From: Cyanobium sp. Aljojuca 7A6
Lineage (GTDB): Bacteria; Cyanobacteriota; Cyanobacteriia; PCC-6307; Cyanobiaceae
Direction of reading: 5' to 3'
Length of the DNA: 45,985 nucleotides
NCBI RefSeq assembly: GCF_024346455.1
Contig: NZ_JAGQCY010000019.1
Span: forward strand, 1 to 45,985
The notes under the pieces were generated by a model, which saw only the letters and a list, made by a program, of their open reading frames with translations, had not been told where the DNA came from and made no database searches. Position 1 is the stretch's first letter, and the number at the start of each line of letters is the position of its first letter. Positions 7,844-14,272 of the stretch are shown one piece after another. The translations under genes were made by a program, and so were the position numbers.

Positions 7844-8803
7844 TTAGTAGTTCATTCTCCCTGGTATCACTCCCCGCACTCCACCCCGAGGCTCATCTGT
7901 ATCCCCATTGCGCCTCGGAATCAAATGCCAGTGAGCGTGAAAGACGGTCTGCCCGGCGCTTGCTCCTGAGTTCAGTCCCACGTTGAAGCCTGTGATCGTT
8001 GAGTCGGCATCTTCGAGCACTTTCCGCCTCCATTGTAAGAGCTCGACAATCGAATTCCATTCGGGCTGATGGAGGGCAAGTCCGTCGTTCACGTGCCGAC
8101 GCGGGATCACCAGGCTGTGCCCCTCGCTCACCGGGTAGGCGTCGGAGATGCACAGCGCCAGCTCGCTCTCCAGCAGCATCCGGCCGCTGCCCTTCAGCGC
8201 GCAGAACACACAGCCCGCTTCGCGGTGGCCGTAGCTGGCCTGCATGCCGCGGAAGTCCGTGCGGTCAGTGTCGCGCTTGCCGGCGTTGCAGCGGAAGCAG
8301 AGCGCCTGCAGGTTGGTGATGCTGTCGGAGCCGCCCTGGTTTTTGGGGACGATGTGGTCCACCTCCAGGGCCCGCTGGTGCTCGTGTGCCCCGCAGCACT
8401 CGCAGCGGCCCCGGGCGCATCGGTGAACCCTGTATTTCACCGAGCCGCTAATCGGGGTGCGGTGGCGGCTGCGGTGGGCAAACACCTCCTCGCCGTGCTG
8501 CTCGCGGAAGGCATCGAGGCGCTGGCGGCACAGCTGCTGCAGCGCGTCGCGCTCGGCGTCGCTCAGCTCGTCGCCGCCGATCAGGCTGTAGGCGCTGTTG
8601 CCGTAGGCGGTGATGCCGTTGAAGGTGAACCTTGCCCGCCATGCGCGTCCCAGGATCCGCCGGGCCACGTCCTGCGCGGGGGCGGGGCTGCGGCGGCCCA
8701 GCAGCTCCATGAGCATGAGGGGTTGGTCGATGGGGCTCATGCGCATCTGCTTGGCGATGGTCTCGCGCAGGCGCTGGTAGGTGCTGGAGGGGGGCGGGGG
8801 CAT
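7844..8803 (-). CDS. HNH nuclease-HIT hydrolase fusion protein (complete copy i)
   Basis: A 319-residue protein. Residues 1-125 are an uncharacterised helical domain (Y-Q-R-L-R-E-T-I-A-K-Q-M; P-A-P-A-Q-D-V-A-R-R-I-L-G). Residues ~130-176 are an HNH nuclease: C134, C136/C137, LEVDHIVP with D149/H150, N164, and C-F-R-C-N-A-G-K (169-176). Residues ~195-300 are a HIT domain: G-C-V-F-C, E-G-H-S-L-V-I-P-R-R-H, and the triad H289-x-H291-x-H293 (FHAHWHLIP). HIT proteins hydrolyse nucleoside phosphoramidates or dinucleotides; joining one to an HNH nuclease suggests nucleotide-linked control of DNA cleavage, which is inference. The start is the ATG at 8801-8803, conserved among copies. Compared with copy ii it lacks ~15 residues after R-R-I-L-G. 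Confidence 0.88.
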   Translation of the reverse strand: MPPPPSSTYQRLRETIAKQMRMSPIDQPLMLMELLGRRSPAPAQDVARRILGRAWRARFTFNGITAYGNSAYSLIGGDELSDAERDALQQLCRQRLDAFREQHGEEVFAHRSRHRTPISGSVKYRVHRCARGRCECCGAHEHQRALEVDHIVPKNQGGSDSITNLQALCFRCNAGKRDTDRTDFRGMQASYGHREAGCVFCALKGSGRMLLESELALCISDAYPVSEGHSLVIPRRHVNDGLALHQPEWNSIVELLQWRRKVLEDADSTITGFNVGLNSGASAGQTVFHAHWHLIPRRNGDTDEPRGGVRGVIPGRMNY

Positions 8804-8911
8804 GGGGGGATGCTGGCGGGTGTGACAGGGGGTGGCACTGGTAGACGAGAAGACCATCACCCTCCGATGGTCGCCCCACTCCAATCGGCAAGCCCAGCCG
8901 CGGTACCTACG

Positions 8912-9151
8912 ATGCAACTAGTGAAGGTCGGCCAGATCGTGCGTACCTACTCCGCCGTGATCGAACGCTGCAGCGAGACAGGTCTGCTTGTGGGCCATGT
9001 GCCTGGCTTCCCCGGCGCCCACAGCCAGGGGGCGACGCTCGACGAGCTGCAGGCCAATCTCCAGGAGGTGATCGCCATGCTGCTGGAAGACGGTGAGCCG
9101 AGCCTGGAGAGCGATTTCGTCGGCCTGCAGCAGATCGTTGTTCCGGCTTGA
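8912..9151 (+). CDS. hicB: HicB-type antitoxin
   Basis: A 79-residue protein, MQLVKVGQIVRTYSAVIERC then G-L-L-V-G-H-V-P-G-F-P-G-A-H-S-Q-G, then T-L-D-E-L-Q-A-N-L-Q-E-V-I-A-M-L. This is the standard short HicB fold with the V-P-x-x-P-G-x-x-x-x-G turn. It differs clearly from the HicB proteins at 2155 and 13624, so this is a separate TA lineage and not a duplicate. The ATG at 8912 is the best start; longer in-frame upstream sequence overlaps the HNH-HIT gene on the other strand. Its stop overlaps the start of hicA. Confidence 0.88.
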   Translation: MQLVKVGQIVRTYSAVIERCSETGLLVGHVPGFPGAHSQGATLDELQANLQEVIAMLLEDGEPSLESDFVGLQQIVVPA

Positions 9152-9378
9152 ACGTGGGCTCGACACCGGTTCTCAAGCCCTCGGAAGTGGTCGGCATCCT
9201 GCGGAAACTGGGTTTTGAGCTTGTCCGTCAACGCGGATCCCATCTGCAGTTCCGCGATGCACGTGGACGCGGCACCACCGTTCCAGCCCATCAGGGCCGT
9301 GACATCGCGCCACCGCTGCTTCGTCAGATCGCCAAGGACATCGGCATGACCATGGAGGACTTCCTTGGCTACCGCTGA
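9148..9378 (+). CDS. hicA: HicA-type mRNA interferase toxin
   Basis: About 70-76 residues with the HicA signature: S-E-V-V-G-I-L-R-K-L-G-F-E-L-V-R-Q-R-G-S-H-L-Q-F, where G-S-H supplies the catalytic His, then T-V-P-A-H (a second conserved His) and R-Q-I-A-K-D-I-G-M-T-M-E-D-F. The start is either TTG 9148, overlapping the hicB stop, or GTG 9154. It is followed closely by the remnant of HNH-HIT copy ii on the opposite strand, which has lost its 3' half just where this locus begins. Confidence 0.88.
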   Translation: MNVGSTPVLKPSEVVGILRKLGFELVRQRGSHLQFRDARGRGTTVPAHQGRDIAPPLLRQIAKDIGMTMEDFLGYR

Positions 9379-9459
9379 ACGTGGCAGTTGCCCATAGCCC
9401 TGGGGGCACAGCGCTTGAAGCTCATCGCTTGGCCCTCGATCACCAGGTCGGCAACGGCG

Positions 9460-10009
9460 ATGCAAAGCGCCTCCAGGTTGCCGATGGCGTCGGAGTCGCC
9501 GTGGTTCCTGGGCACGATGTGGTCCACCTCCAGGGCCCGCTGGTGTTAGTGCGCGCCGCAGCACTCGCAGCGGCCTCGGGCGCCGGTGAGCACCTGGTAT
9601 TTCACAGAGTCGCTGATCTGGCTGCGGTGCCGGCTGCGGTGGGCAAACACCTCTTCGCCGCGCTGCTCGCGGAAGGCATCGAGGCGCTGGCGGCATAGCG
9701 GCTGCAACGCGTCGCGCTCGGCGTCGCTCAGTTCGTCGCCGCCGATCAGGCTGTAGGCGCCGTTGCCGTAGGCGGTGATGCCGTTGCGGGTGAGCACCTT
9801 GCCCACCATCCGCTTCACCCGCTCGGTGTAGTACTCGATCTGGGTCACGTCTTCGCCCAGGATCCGCCGGGCCACGTCTTGCGCCGGGGCGGGGCTGCTC
9901 CTCCCCAGCAGCTCCATGAGCATGAGGGGTTGGTCGATGTGGCTCATGCGCATCTGCTTGGCGATGTACTCGCGCAGGCGCTGGTAGGTGGTGGAGGGGG
10001 CGGGGGCAT
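9460..10009 (-). pseudogene. HNH-HIT gene, decayed copy ii
   Basis: This copy keeps the N-terminal domain and the first half of the HNH domain. It has three visible defects. One C is missing in the C-rich run after the ATG (10007-10009), so the start is out of frame with Y-Q-R-L-R-E-Y-I. A TAA replaces the Glu after C-E-C-C-G-A-H. All HIT sequence is gone beyond the L-E-A-L-C block near 9460. It retains about 20 residues after R-R-I-L-G (EDVTQIEYYTERVKRMVGK) that copies i and iii lack, so it reports the ancestral sequence there. Between its end and hicA (9379-9459) I recognise nothing. Confidence 0.85.
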
Positions 10010-10235
10010 GGGGGAATCCTGGCGGCTGTCGGGCGACCGGGCCAGGTTTGGTTTTGGGCGGCCCGTCAGGAAGGAGCCCCTGCTGGGATCCCTTCTGGCG
10101 TGATCGCATGGCGGCTGCAGCCAACCCGGCTCCGGGCGTGGTTATGCCGCCCCAGCCCCCTTCCCCATCCAGCGGGGGAAAGGACAAGAGCATCCGCTCC
10201 ACCCCCTTGGGCACCTGCGATGCCGAGGTCTGACA
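10010..10235 (-). repeat. Leader repeat L1 (upstream of HNH-HIT copy ii)
   Basis: About 220 bp starting right at the start codon of copy ii. It resembles two other blocks in the window, 11693-11910 and 13412-13575. Shared landmarks are GGGCGGCC, CTGCTGGGATCCCTTCTG (with the palindrome GGGATCCC), GGCGGCTGCAGCCAACC (GGCTGCAGCC is a perfect palindrome here), GTGCCGCCCCAG-like sequence, and a GACAAG...ATCCGCTCCA end shared with L2. It holds no convincing gene. It may be the promoter/leader of the A-type HNH-HIT copies. Confidence 0.8.
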
Positions 10236-10455
10236 GGTGCGGTGCTGGCAGCGGATCCCAGGCGGCGGCAGTTGGAACCCACGCTGCGGGCCCATGCCGT
10301 TGAAGGCCAGAAACAACGCCGTTGTCGTGACGACGTCTCCTGAGGATCCCATCCGCTCCGATCGTCAGCGGGTGGTGGCCCATGGGATCCATCCGGAGTG
10401 GTGGGCGGGGGCGAGGTTGTGGTGGTGACAGAATGGAGTTGAAAGGCGGTATGCC
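10236..10455. other. Stretch without a recognised gene
   Basis: Between leader repeat L1 and the small ORF at 10456 I find no family signature on either strand. Short frames exist but none has a start, a ribosome site and a recognisable motif. A GGATCC-containing sequence recurs (GGATCCCA at 10255, GGATCC at 10334 and 10385), as in the neighbouring repeats. The last bases contain AAAGGCGG, a good ribosome-binding site for the next ORF. Confidence 0.5.
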
Positions 10456-10647
10456 ATGGCCAGCTCCGATCCAGGTCTCCAGCGGCTCCGTCAGGAGGCT
10501 GGCCGAGTCCCGCTTCGGTCGCGGATCATTCGTGCAGTGGCCAGCTCCACAGCCATCGAAACGGGCCAGTCCATCGCCGTGATTGAAGGCCAGCTTGTGG
10601 CTCGGCAACCCCCTCCTAATCACCCCCACCAGGCAACACCTGCCTGA
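10456..10647 (+). CDS. Small antitoxin-like protein convergent with and overlapping fic
   Basis: A 63-residue ORF, MASSDPGLQRLRQEAG then RSRIIRAVASSTAIETGQSIAVIEGQLVAR and a proline-rich tail. A strong ribosome-binding site (AAAGGCGG) precedes the ATG. The helix A-S-S-T-A-I-E-T resembles the inhibitory S/T-x-x-x-E motif of Fic antitoxins, where the Glu blocks ATP in the Fic active site, but the following residue is Thr and not Gly/Asn, so this is a weak match. It runs on the opposite strand to fic and the two 3' ends overlap by 32 bases. It may be the cognate antitoxin in an odd arrangement, an orphan antitoxin, or a relic. Confidence 0.45.
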   Translation: MASSDPGLQRLRQEAGRVPLRSRIIRAVASSTAIETGQSIAVIEGQLVARQPPPNHPHQATPA

Positions 10648-11239
10648 ACAACTGCTGCATCGGAGCGTTGTTCAACACAGCCCCGGCACGGATGGCGCCG
10701 AAATACTGCTCACGCTGCAGATCCCAGGCTGAGTAGTCGAGAGGGCCGATGCCCGCCTGGCTCGCCATCACATCCGCCAGCAGCCGCGCGATGCGGCCAT
10801 TGCCCTCGCGGAATGGATGGATGAGCACAAATTCAACGTGCACCTCAGCCAGCGCCTCAACCAGTTCGTCGACGGACTGGGGATCAAGGGGTGTGCGTTT
10901 GTTGAGCTGTTCGCGTTGAAAGGCCTCCAGAAGATCGGGCAGGAGATGGGCGCTTGCAAAGGCAAAGTTCCCTTTGCTCAGGTTGAACTGGCGCACCTTT
11001 CCTGCCCATGGATAGACAGCCTCCAGCCAGAGCCGGTGCCATTCGATCACTTCCGCGACAGTGAGACGATGAGGTTCAGCCCCGTTGATGAATATCCCCT
11101 CATAGAGCTGAAGCAGCAGATCCTGTTCCAGTGACCCCATGACCCCTGGATCTGTGATTCCCAATCGGTTACGCAGAACCAAGCCGTTCGAGCCAGGCTC
11201 ACATTCAGCGGCCGATCCAACAACGGTGTAGCGGTTCAT
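10616..11239 (-). CDS. fic: Fic-domain protein (predicted AMPylase toxin)
   Basis: A 207-residue Fic protein. The active-site loop is HPFREGNGRIARLL (about residues 140-153), matching the consensus H-P-F-x-E-G-N-G-R of AMP-transferring Fic enzymes. Upstream are L-T-V-A-E-V-I-E-W-H-R and Y-P-W-A-G-K-V-R-Q-F-N-L, typical of the Fic beta-hairpin (flap) region. There is no S/T-x-x-x-E-G/N inhibition helix at its own N- or C-terminus, so it is class I-like and should need a separate antitoxin. It follows an MNT gene by 30 bases on the same strand and overlaps a small antitoxin-like ORF on the other strand. Confidence 0.92.
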   Translation of the reverse strand: MNRYTVVGSAAECEPGSNGLVLRNRLGITDPGVMGSLEQDLLLQLYEGIFINGAEPHRLTVAEVIEWHRLWLEAVYPWAGKVRQFNLSKGNFAFASAHLLPDLLEAFQREQLNKRTPLDPQSVDELVEALAEVHVEFVLIHPFREGNGRIARLLADVMASQAGIGPLDYSAWDLQREQYFGAIRAGAVLNNAPMQQLFRQVLPGGGD

Positions 11240-11269
11240 CCGCAGGCGATCCGTAGCAGGCCTTCCGGC

Positions 11270-11617
11270 TCAGACAGCACCATCCAGCAACCGCCCCTCC
11301 CGGTAGGCCCTGCCGATCACGTGACTGCGCCAGTGGCGGCGCTCCTCGCACTCCCGCTGGGAATAAAGCAGCAGATCCAGCGACACATCCGCCTGGGCCA
11401 GTTCGTCCCAGAGCTCGTTGAGCACCTCGAAGCGGTGGTGACGCTCCAGCCAGGCATCCGGTGCGGTGATCAACAGGTCGATGTCCGATTCCGGCCCCGC
11501 TGTGCCACGCGCCCGGGAGCCAAACAGACGCACTTCCGCGCCTGGGATTCTTTGCTGGATCACAGCCGCCATCCCCTGGAGGCGCTGGTCGATCGGTGGC
11601 GCGGCGACGCTGGTCAT
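11270..11617 (-). CDS. MNT-type nucleotidyltransferase
   Basis: A 115-residue minimal nucleotidyltransferase: I-P-G-A-E-V-R-L-F-G-S-R-A-R-G followed by S-D-I-D-L-L at about residues 46-51. It is complete for an MNT antitoxin of type VII systems. The usual HEPN partner is absent; the next gene in the same operon is fic, 30 bases downstream. Either the HEPN gene was lost and fic is unrelated, or the AMP-transferring protein and the Fic protein now work as a pair. About 25 bases upstream of its ATG begins a short relic that joins leader repeat L2. Confidence 0.88.
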   Translation of the reverse strand: MTSVAAPPIDQRLQGMAAVIQQRIPGAEVRLFGSRARGTAGPESDIDLLITAPDAWLERHHRFEVLNELWDELAQADVSLDLLLYSQRECEERRHWRSHVIGRAYREGRLLDGAV

Positions 11618-11692
11618 GCCGCCATTCTGGGCAGGGTCTTATCAAGCTGGTAGCGGGGGTGGGGATTCCTGGCTGGGGGTGTGATGGGCCAT

Positions 11693-11910
11693 GGGTTGAT
11701 CCTGGCGGCTCCCGTACGCCTCGGGCAGGGTGGTCTTTGGGCGGCCCGTCAGGAGGGCGACCCTGCTGGGATCCCTTCTGGTGTGGGCGCGTGGCGGCTG
11801 GAGGCAACCTGGTTCCGGGTGTGGCTGTGCCGCCCCAGTCCCCTTCATCCGCAGCCAGCGGGGGAACGGACAAGTGATCCGCTCCACACCCTTGGCCACC
11901 CGCACTGCCA
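11693..11910 (-). repeat. Leader repeat L2, with a vestige of an HNH-HIT start
   Basis: The second copy of the leader repeat. It is aligned with L1 and L3 by GGCGGCTCCC, GGGCGGCCCGTCAGG, CCTGCTGGGATCCCTTCTG, GGCTCCGGG-like sequence and the end GATCCGCTCCA. At its left edge is CATGGG (11690-11695), the position where L1 and L3 carry the HNH-HIT start codon, but only ~50 bases of degraded sequence (11640-11692) remain before the MNT gene. At its right edge it runs straight into the truncated 3' end of HNH-HIT copy iii. So a full copy once sat here and has been almost wholly replaced. Confidence 0.75.
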
Positions 11911-11949
11911 CCACCTTCACCACGACGGCGACCCCACCGGTGCGGCCTG

Positions 11950-12585
11950 GTGGATCGATGCCGCCGCGGGATCACCAGGCTGTGCCCCTCGCTCACGGGA
12001 TAGGCGTCGGCGATGCAGAGCGCCAGCTCGTTCTCCAGCAGCACCCGGCCGCTGCCCTCCAGCGCGCAGAACACACAGCCCGCTTCGCGGTGGCCGTAGC
12101 TGGCCTGCACGCCGCGGAAGCAGAGGGCCTGCAGGTTGGTGATGGCGTCGGAGCCGCCCTGGTTTTTGGGGATGATGTGGTCCACCTCCAGGGCCCGCTG
12201 GTGCTCATGGGCCCCGCAGCACTCGCAGCGGCCCCGGGCGCGGGTGAGAACCCGGTATTTCACCGAGCCGCTGATCGGAGTGCTCGCGGAAGGCGTCGAG
12301 GCGCTGGCGGCATAGCTGCTGCAGCTGGTCGCGCTCGGCGTCGCTCAGTTCGTCGCCGCCGATCAGGCTGGTGGCGCCGTTGCCGTAGGCGGTGATGCCG
12401 TTGAAGGTGAACCTTGCCCACCATCGGCTGCCCAGGATCCGCCGGGCCACGTCCTGCGCTGGGGCGGGGCTGCTCCTCCCCAGCAGCTCCATGAGCATGA
12501 GGGGTTGGTCGATGGGGCTCTTGCGCATGCGCTCGGTGATGGTCTCGCGCAGGCGAAGGAAGGCAGCAGAGGGGGGCGGAGGCAT
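11950..12585 (-). pseudogene. HNH-HIT gene, decayed copy iii
   Basis: It starts at an ATG (12583-12585) with MPPPPSAAFLRLRETI and matches copy i, including its short version of the segment after R-R-I-L-G. A deletion of roughly 40 bases near 12285 (after D-A-F-R-E) removes the start of the HNH region and shifts the frame. The frame resumes at K-Y-R-V-L-T-R-A-R-G-R-C-E-C-C. A second deletion removes the C-N-A-G-K end of the HNH domain. The HIT domain is cut after LVIPRRH, so the H-x-H-x-H triad is lost at the junction with leader repeat L2. Non-functional. Confidence 0.88.
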
Positions 12586-12662
12586 GGGGGGCATCCTGGC
12601 TGGGGAGAGACGGGGGGTGGCACTGGTGGAGGAGAAGCCCCGGCGATCACCCTGGCCCACGA

Positions 12663-12992
12663 ATGCTTCCCCATGCAGACCACGCGATCGTTGACGAAGC
12701 CAAGATCTGCGACTACCTGCTCTCAGACACGCATCCAGTTGGACGATTCAAGGCCAGGGTCTTTCGTTCACTCGGCTACACCGTTGAATCCTGGACACGA
12801 CTTCGTGATGATCTGCTCCTCCATGGCCAGACTGGGACGGTTCAGCGGATCGAGATGAGCGTCTATGGGATGAAAGTTGTCATCAGTGCTACGTTGAAAG
12901 GCCCCAACGGCGCATCCAGACCATTCAGAACGGTCTGGCTGATCCCGGATCATTCCAGGCAGCCAAGGCTCGTCACTGCATTTCCGGAGTAA
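12663..12992 (+). CDS. DUF6883-like protein
   Basis: A 109-residue protein with A-I-V-D-E-A-K-I-C-D-Y-L-L-S-D-T-H-P-V-G-R-F-K-A and then F-R-S-L-G-Y near the N-terminus. K-x-x-x-Y-L-L-x-x-x-H-x-x-G-x-x-K-A is what I associate with DUF6883. These small proteins are usually next to a DUF4926 gene, as here, three bases downstream. Function is unknown; the size, pairing and setting among TA loci suggest a TA-like module. The ATG at 12663 lies within HNH-HIT leader sequence of copy iii, so its promoter may derive from it. Confidence 0.65.
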   Translation: MLPHADHAIVDEAKICDYLLSDTHPVGRFKARVFRSLGYTVESWTRLRDDLLLHGQTGTVQRIEMSVYGMKVVISATLKGPNGASRPFRTVWLIPDHSRQPRLVTAFPE

Positions 12993-12995
12993 GTC

Positions 12996-13229
12996 ATGTT
13001 CGTCTTGCACCAGACAGTTGCTCTCACCCACGACATACCTGAGGATGGTCTGCAGTTGGGCGATCTCGGTGCTGTCGTGGCTATACACGACCCTGCAAAC
13101 TACGAGGTTGAGTTTGTTGCCGCTTCGGGACGCACCCAATCGCTGTTGACGCTTTCAAGCAGCAGCCTCCGGGCGATTGGTGATCAGGATCTGATCGCGG
13201 TTCGTTCGCTGGCTACGGCCAATCCCTGA
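12996..13229 (+). CDS. DUF4926-like protein
   Basis: A 77-residue protein, V-A-L-T-H-D-I-P-E-D-G-L-Q-L-G-D-L-G-A-V-V-A-I, then Y-E-V-E-F-V-A-A-S-G-R-T-Q-S-L-L-T-L. This fits the DUF4926 pattern (V-A-L-x-x-D-I-P-x-x-x-L-x-x-G-x-x-G-T-V-V, then Y-E-V-E-F), a small SH3-like beta-barrel. It follows the DUF6883-like gene by three bases and is very likely co-translated with it. It is probably the partner or immunity part of that pair. About 25 bases past its stop, sequence turns into HNH-HIT copy iv read from the other strand. Confidence 0.72.
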   Translation: MFVLHQTVALTHDIPEDGLQLGDLGAVVAIHDPANYEVEFVAASGRTQSLLTLSSSSLRAIGDQDLIAVRSLATANP

Positions 13230-13257
13230 GATTCGACATCGTTCAGCTCCTTGCTTC

Positions 13258-13411
13258 CCAGGATCCGCCGGGCCACGTCCTGCGCTGGAGCGGGGCTGCT
13301 GCGGCCGAGCAGTTCCAGGAGCATCAGCGGTTGGTCGATGGGGCTCAGGCGCATCTGCTTGGCGATGGTCTCGCGCAGGCGCTGGTAGGTGGCGGAGGGG
13401 GGCGGGGGCAT
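13258..13411 (-). pseudogene. HNH-HIT gene, 5' fragment iv
   Basis: Only the first ~52 codons remain, MPPPPSATYQRLRETI to A-Q-D-V-A-R-R-I-L-G, from the ATG at 13409-13411. The homology stops abruptly at a CCCAGGATCC junction (about 13257-13266), the same point at which copies i, iii and v diverge from copy ii. Beyond the junction the frame runs into the 3' end of the DUF4926 locus. No nuclease or HIT residues remain. Confidence 0.85.
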
Positions 13412-13575
13412 GGGGCGATGGTGGCGGCTCCCAAGTGCTTGGGCCAGGTTTGTTTTGGGGCGGCCTGTCAGGCGGAACCCCCTGCTGGGATCCCTTCTGA
13501 TGCGGGCGTTTTGCGGCTGCAGCCAACCAGGCTCCGGGTGTGGTTGTGCCGCCCCAGTCCCTTTGCCCAGACAGG
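13412..13575 (-). repeat. Leader repeat L3 (upstream of HNH-HIT fragment iv)
   Basis: The third copy of the leader repeat, immediately 5' of fragment iv. It shares GGTGGCGGCTCCCAAG-type sequence, GGGCGGCCTGTCAGG, CCTGCTGGGATCCCTTCTGA, GCGGCTGCAGCCAACC and GGCTCCGGGTGTGG with L1 and L2. It is shorter than them, because the hicB upstream region starts after GCCCCAGTCCCTTTG. No gene is recognised inside it. Confidence 0.8.
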
Positions 13576-13623
13576 GGCAGTATCCCGCCCGCCACTGCCA
13601 GACTGGTGCCACTGGAGGGGGCC

Positions 13624-13830
13624 ATGCAGGAAATCCTTTTCGTGGTCGAGGAAGCGGAGGACGGCTCCTTCCGGGCCAGCGCAGCCGGCGCCGCGATCCA
13701 CACCGAGGCCGACACTCTCGAGGAGCTCCACCGGGAGATCCGCGACGCGGTCGTCTGCCACTTCGATCACGGCCAGGCACCGCCCTTGATCCGCCTCCAT
13801 CACGTGAGGCAGGAACTGCTGGCCCTGTGA
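13624..13830 (+). CDS. hicB: Short HicB-like antitoxin
   Basis: A 68-residue protein, MQEILFVVEEAEDGSFRASAAG, A-I-H-T-E-A-D-T-L-E-E-L-H-R-E-I-R-D-A-V-V-C-H-F, ending in R-L-H-H-V-R-Q-E-L-L-A-L. This is the short HicB variant (often misnamed 2-oxoisovalerate dehydrogenase in databases) that pairs with HicA. It overlaps the downstream hicA by four bases (GTGA). The sequence is unlike the other two HicB proteins of the window. Confidence 0.82.
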   Translation: MQEILFVVEEAEDGSFRASAAGAAIHTEADTLEELHREIRDAVVCHFDHGQAPPLIRLHHVRQELLAL

Positions 13831-14072
13831 GGATTCCGCGGGACGTCAACGGCCAGCTCCTGGCCGAGCGCCTGCGGCGCCATGGCTATGTGCTGACCCG
13901 TCAGACTGGGAGTCACATGCGGCTGAGCCGAAGCTCTGACGGCCAGCAGCAGCACCTCACCATTCCAGCCCACAAGCCCCTCAGGGTCGGCACCTTGCGG
14001 CAGATCCTCAAGGACGTGGCCAGTCAGCTGGGTTGCTCGATCGAAGAGCTGATCGGCAGCCTGGGCCTTTGA
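13827..14072 (+). CDS. hicA: HicA-type mRNA interferase toxin
   Basis: An 81-residue protein from a GTG at 13827: I-P-R-D-V-N-G-Q-L-L-A-E-R-L-R-R-H-G-Y-V-L-T-R-Q-T-G-S-H-M-R-L, then T-I-P-A-H-K-P-L-R-V-G-T-L-R-Q-I-L-K-D-V. G-S-H holds the catalytic His. The GTG overlaps the hicB stop, which decides the start. The protein looks complete. It is followed directly by HNH-HIT fragment v on the other strand. Confidence 0.87.
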   Translation: MRIPRDVNGQLLAERLRRHGYVLTRQTGSHMRLSRSSDGQQQHLTIPAHKPLRVGTLRQILKDVASQLGCSIEELIGSLGL

Positions 14073-14084
14073 GGGCAGGGCTGT

Positions 14085-14200
14085 GAGGTTGAGCACGCGG
14101 CCCACCATGCGCTTCAGCGGATCCGCCGGGCGATGGTGTCGCGGAAGCTCTTGTCGGTGGGGGAGGGGTGGCACTGGTGGAGGAGCAGCCCATGCCAGGC
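14085..14200 (-). pseudogene. HNH-HIT gene, 5' relic v
   Basis: A ~115 bp scrap. On the plus strand it holds GCCCACCATGCGCTTCA, matching the middle of copy ii, joined directly to GGATCCGCCGGGC, matching the segment just before it, and then the B-type upstream sequence GGGGTGGCACTGGTGGAGGAG also seen upstream of copies i and iii. Most of the N-terminal domain is deleted. It separates hicBA from vapBC. Confidence 0.65.
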
Positions 14201-14272
14201 GCCATGCCTTTGCTTGCCTCCTCAGCCAGGCCGACGCAACAATTGTGTAGGCACCTCACATGGAGGTCACAC

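Noticed and set aside
8655..14200. Integron-type attC sites between TA cassettes
   Set aside because: No GTTRRRY core sites or folded attC-like imperfect palindromes were seen at the cassette borders, and no tyrosine integrase gene is present.
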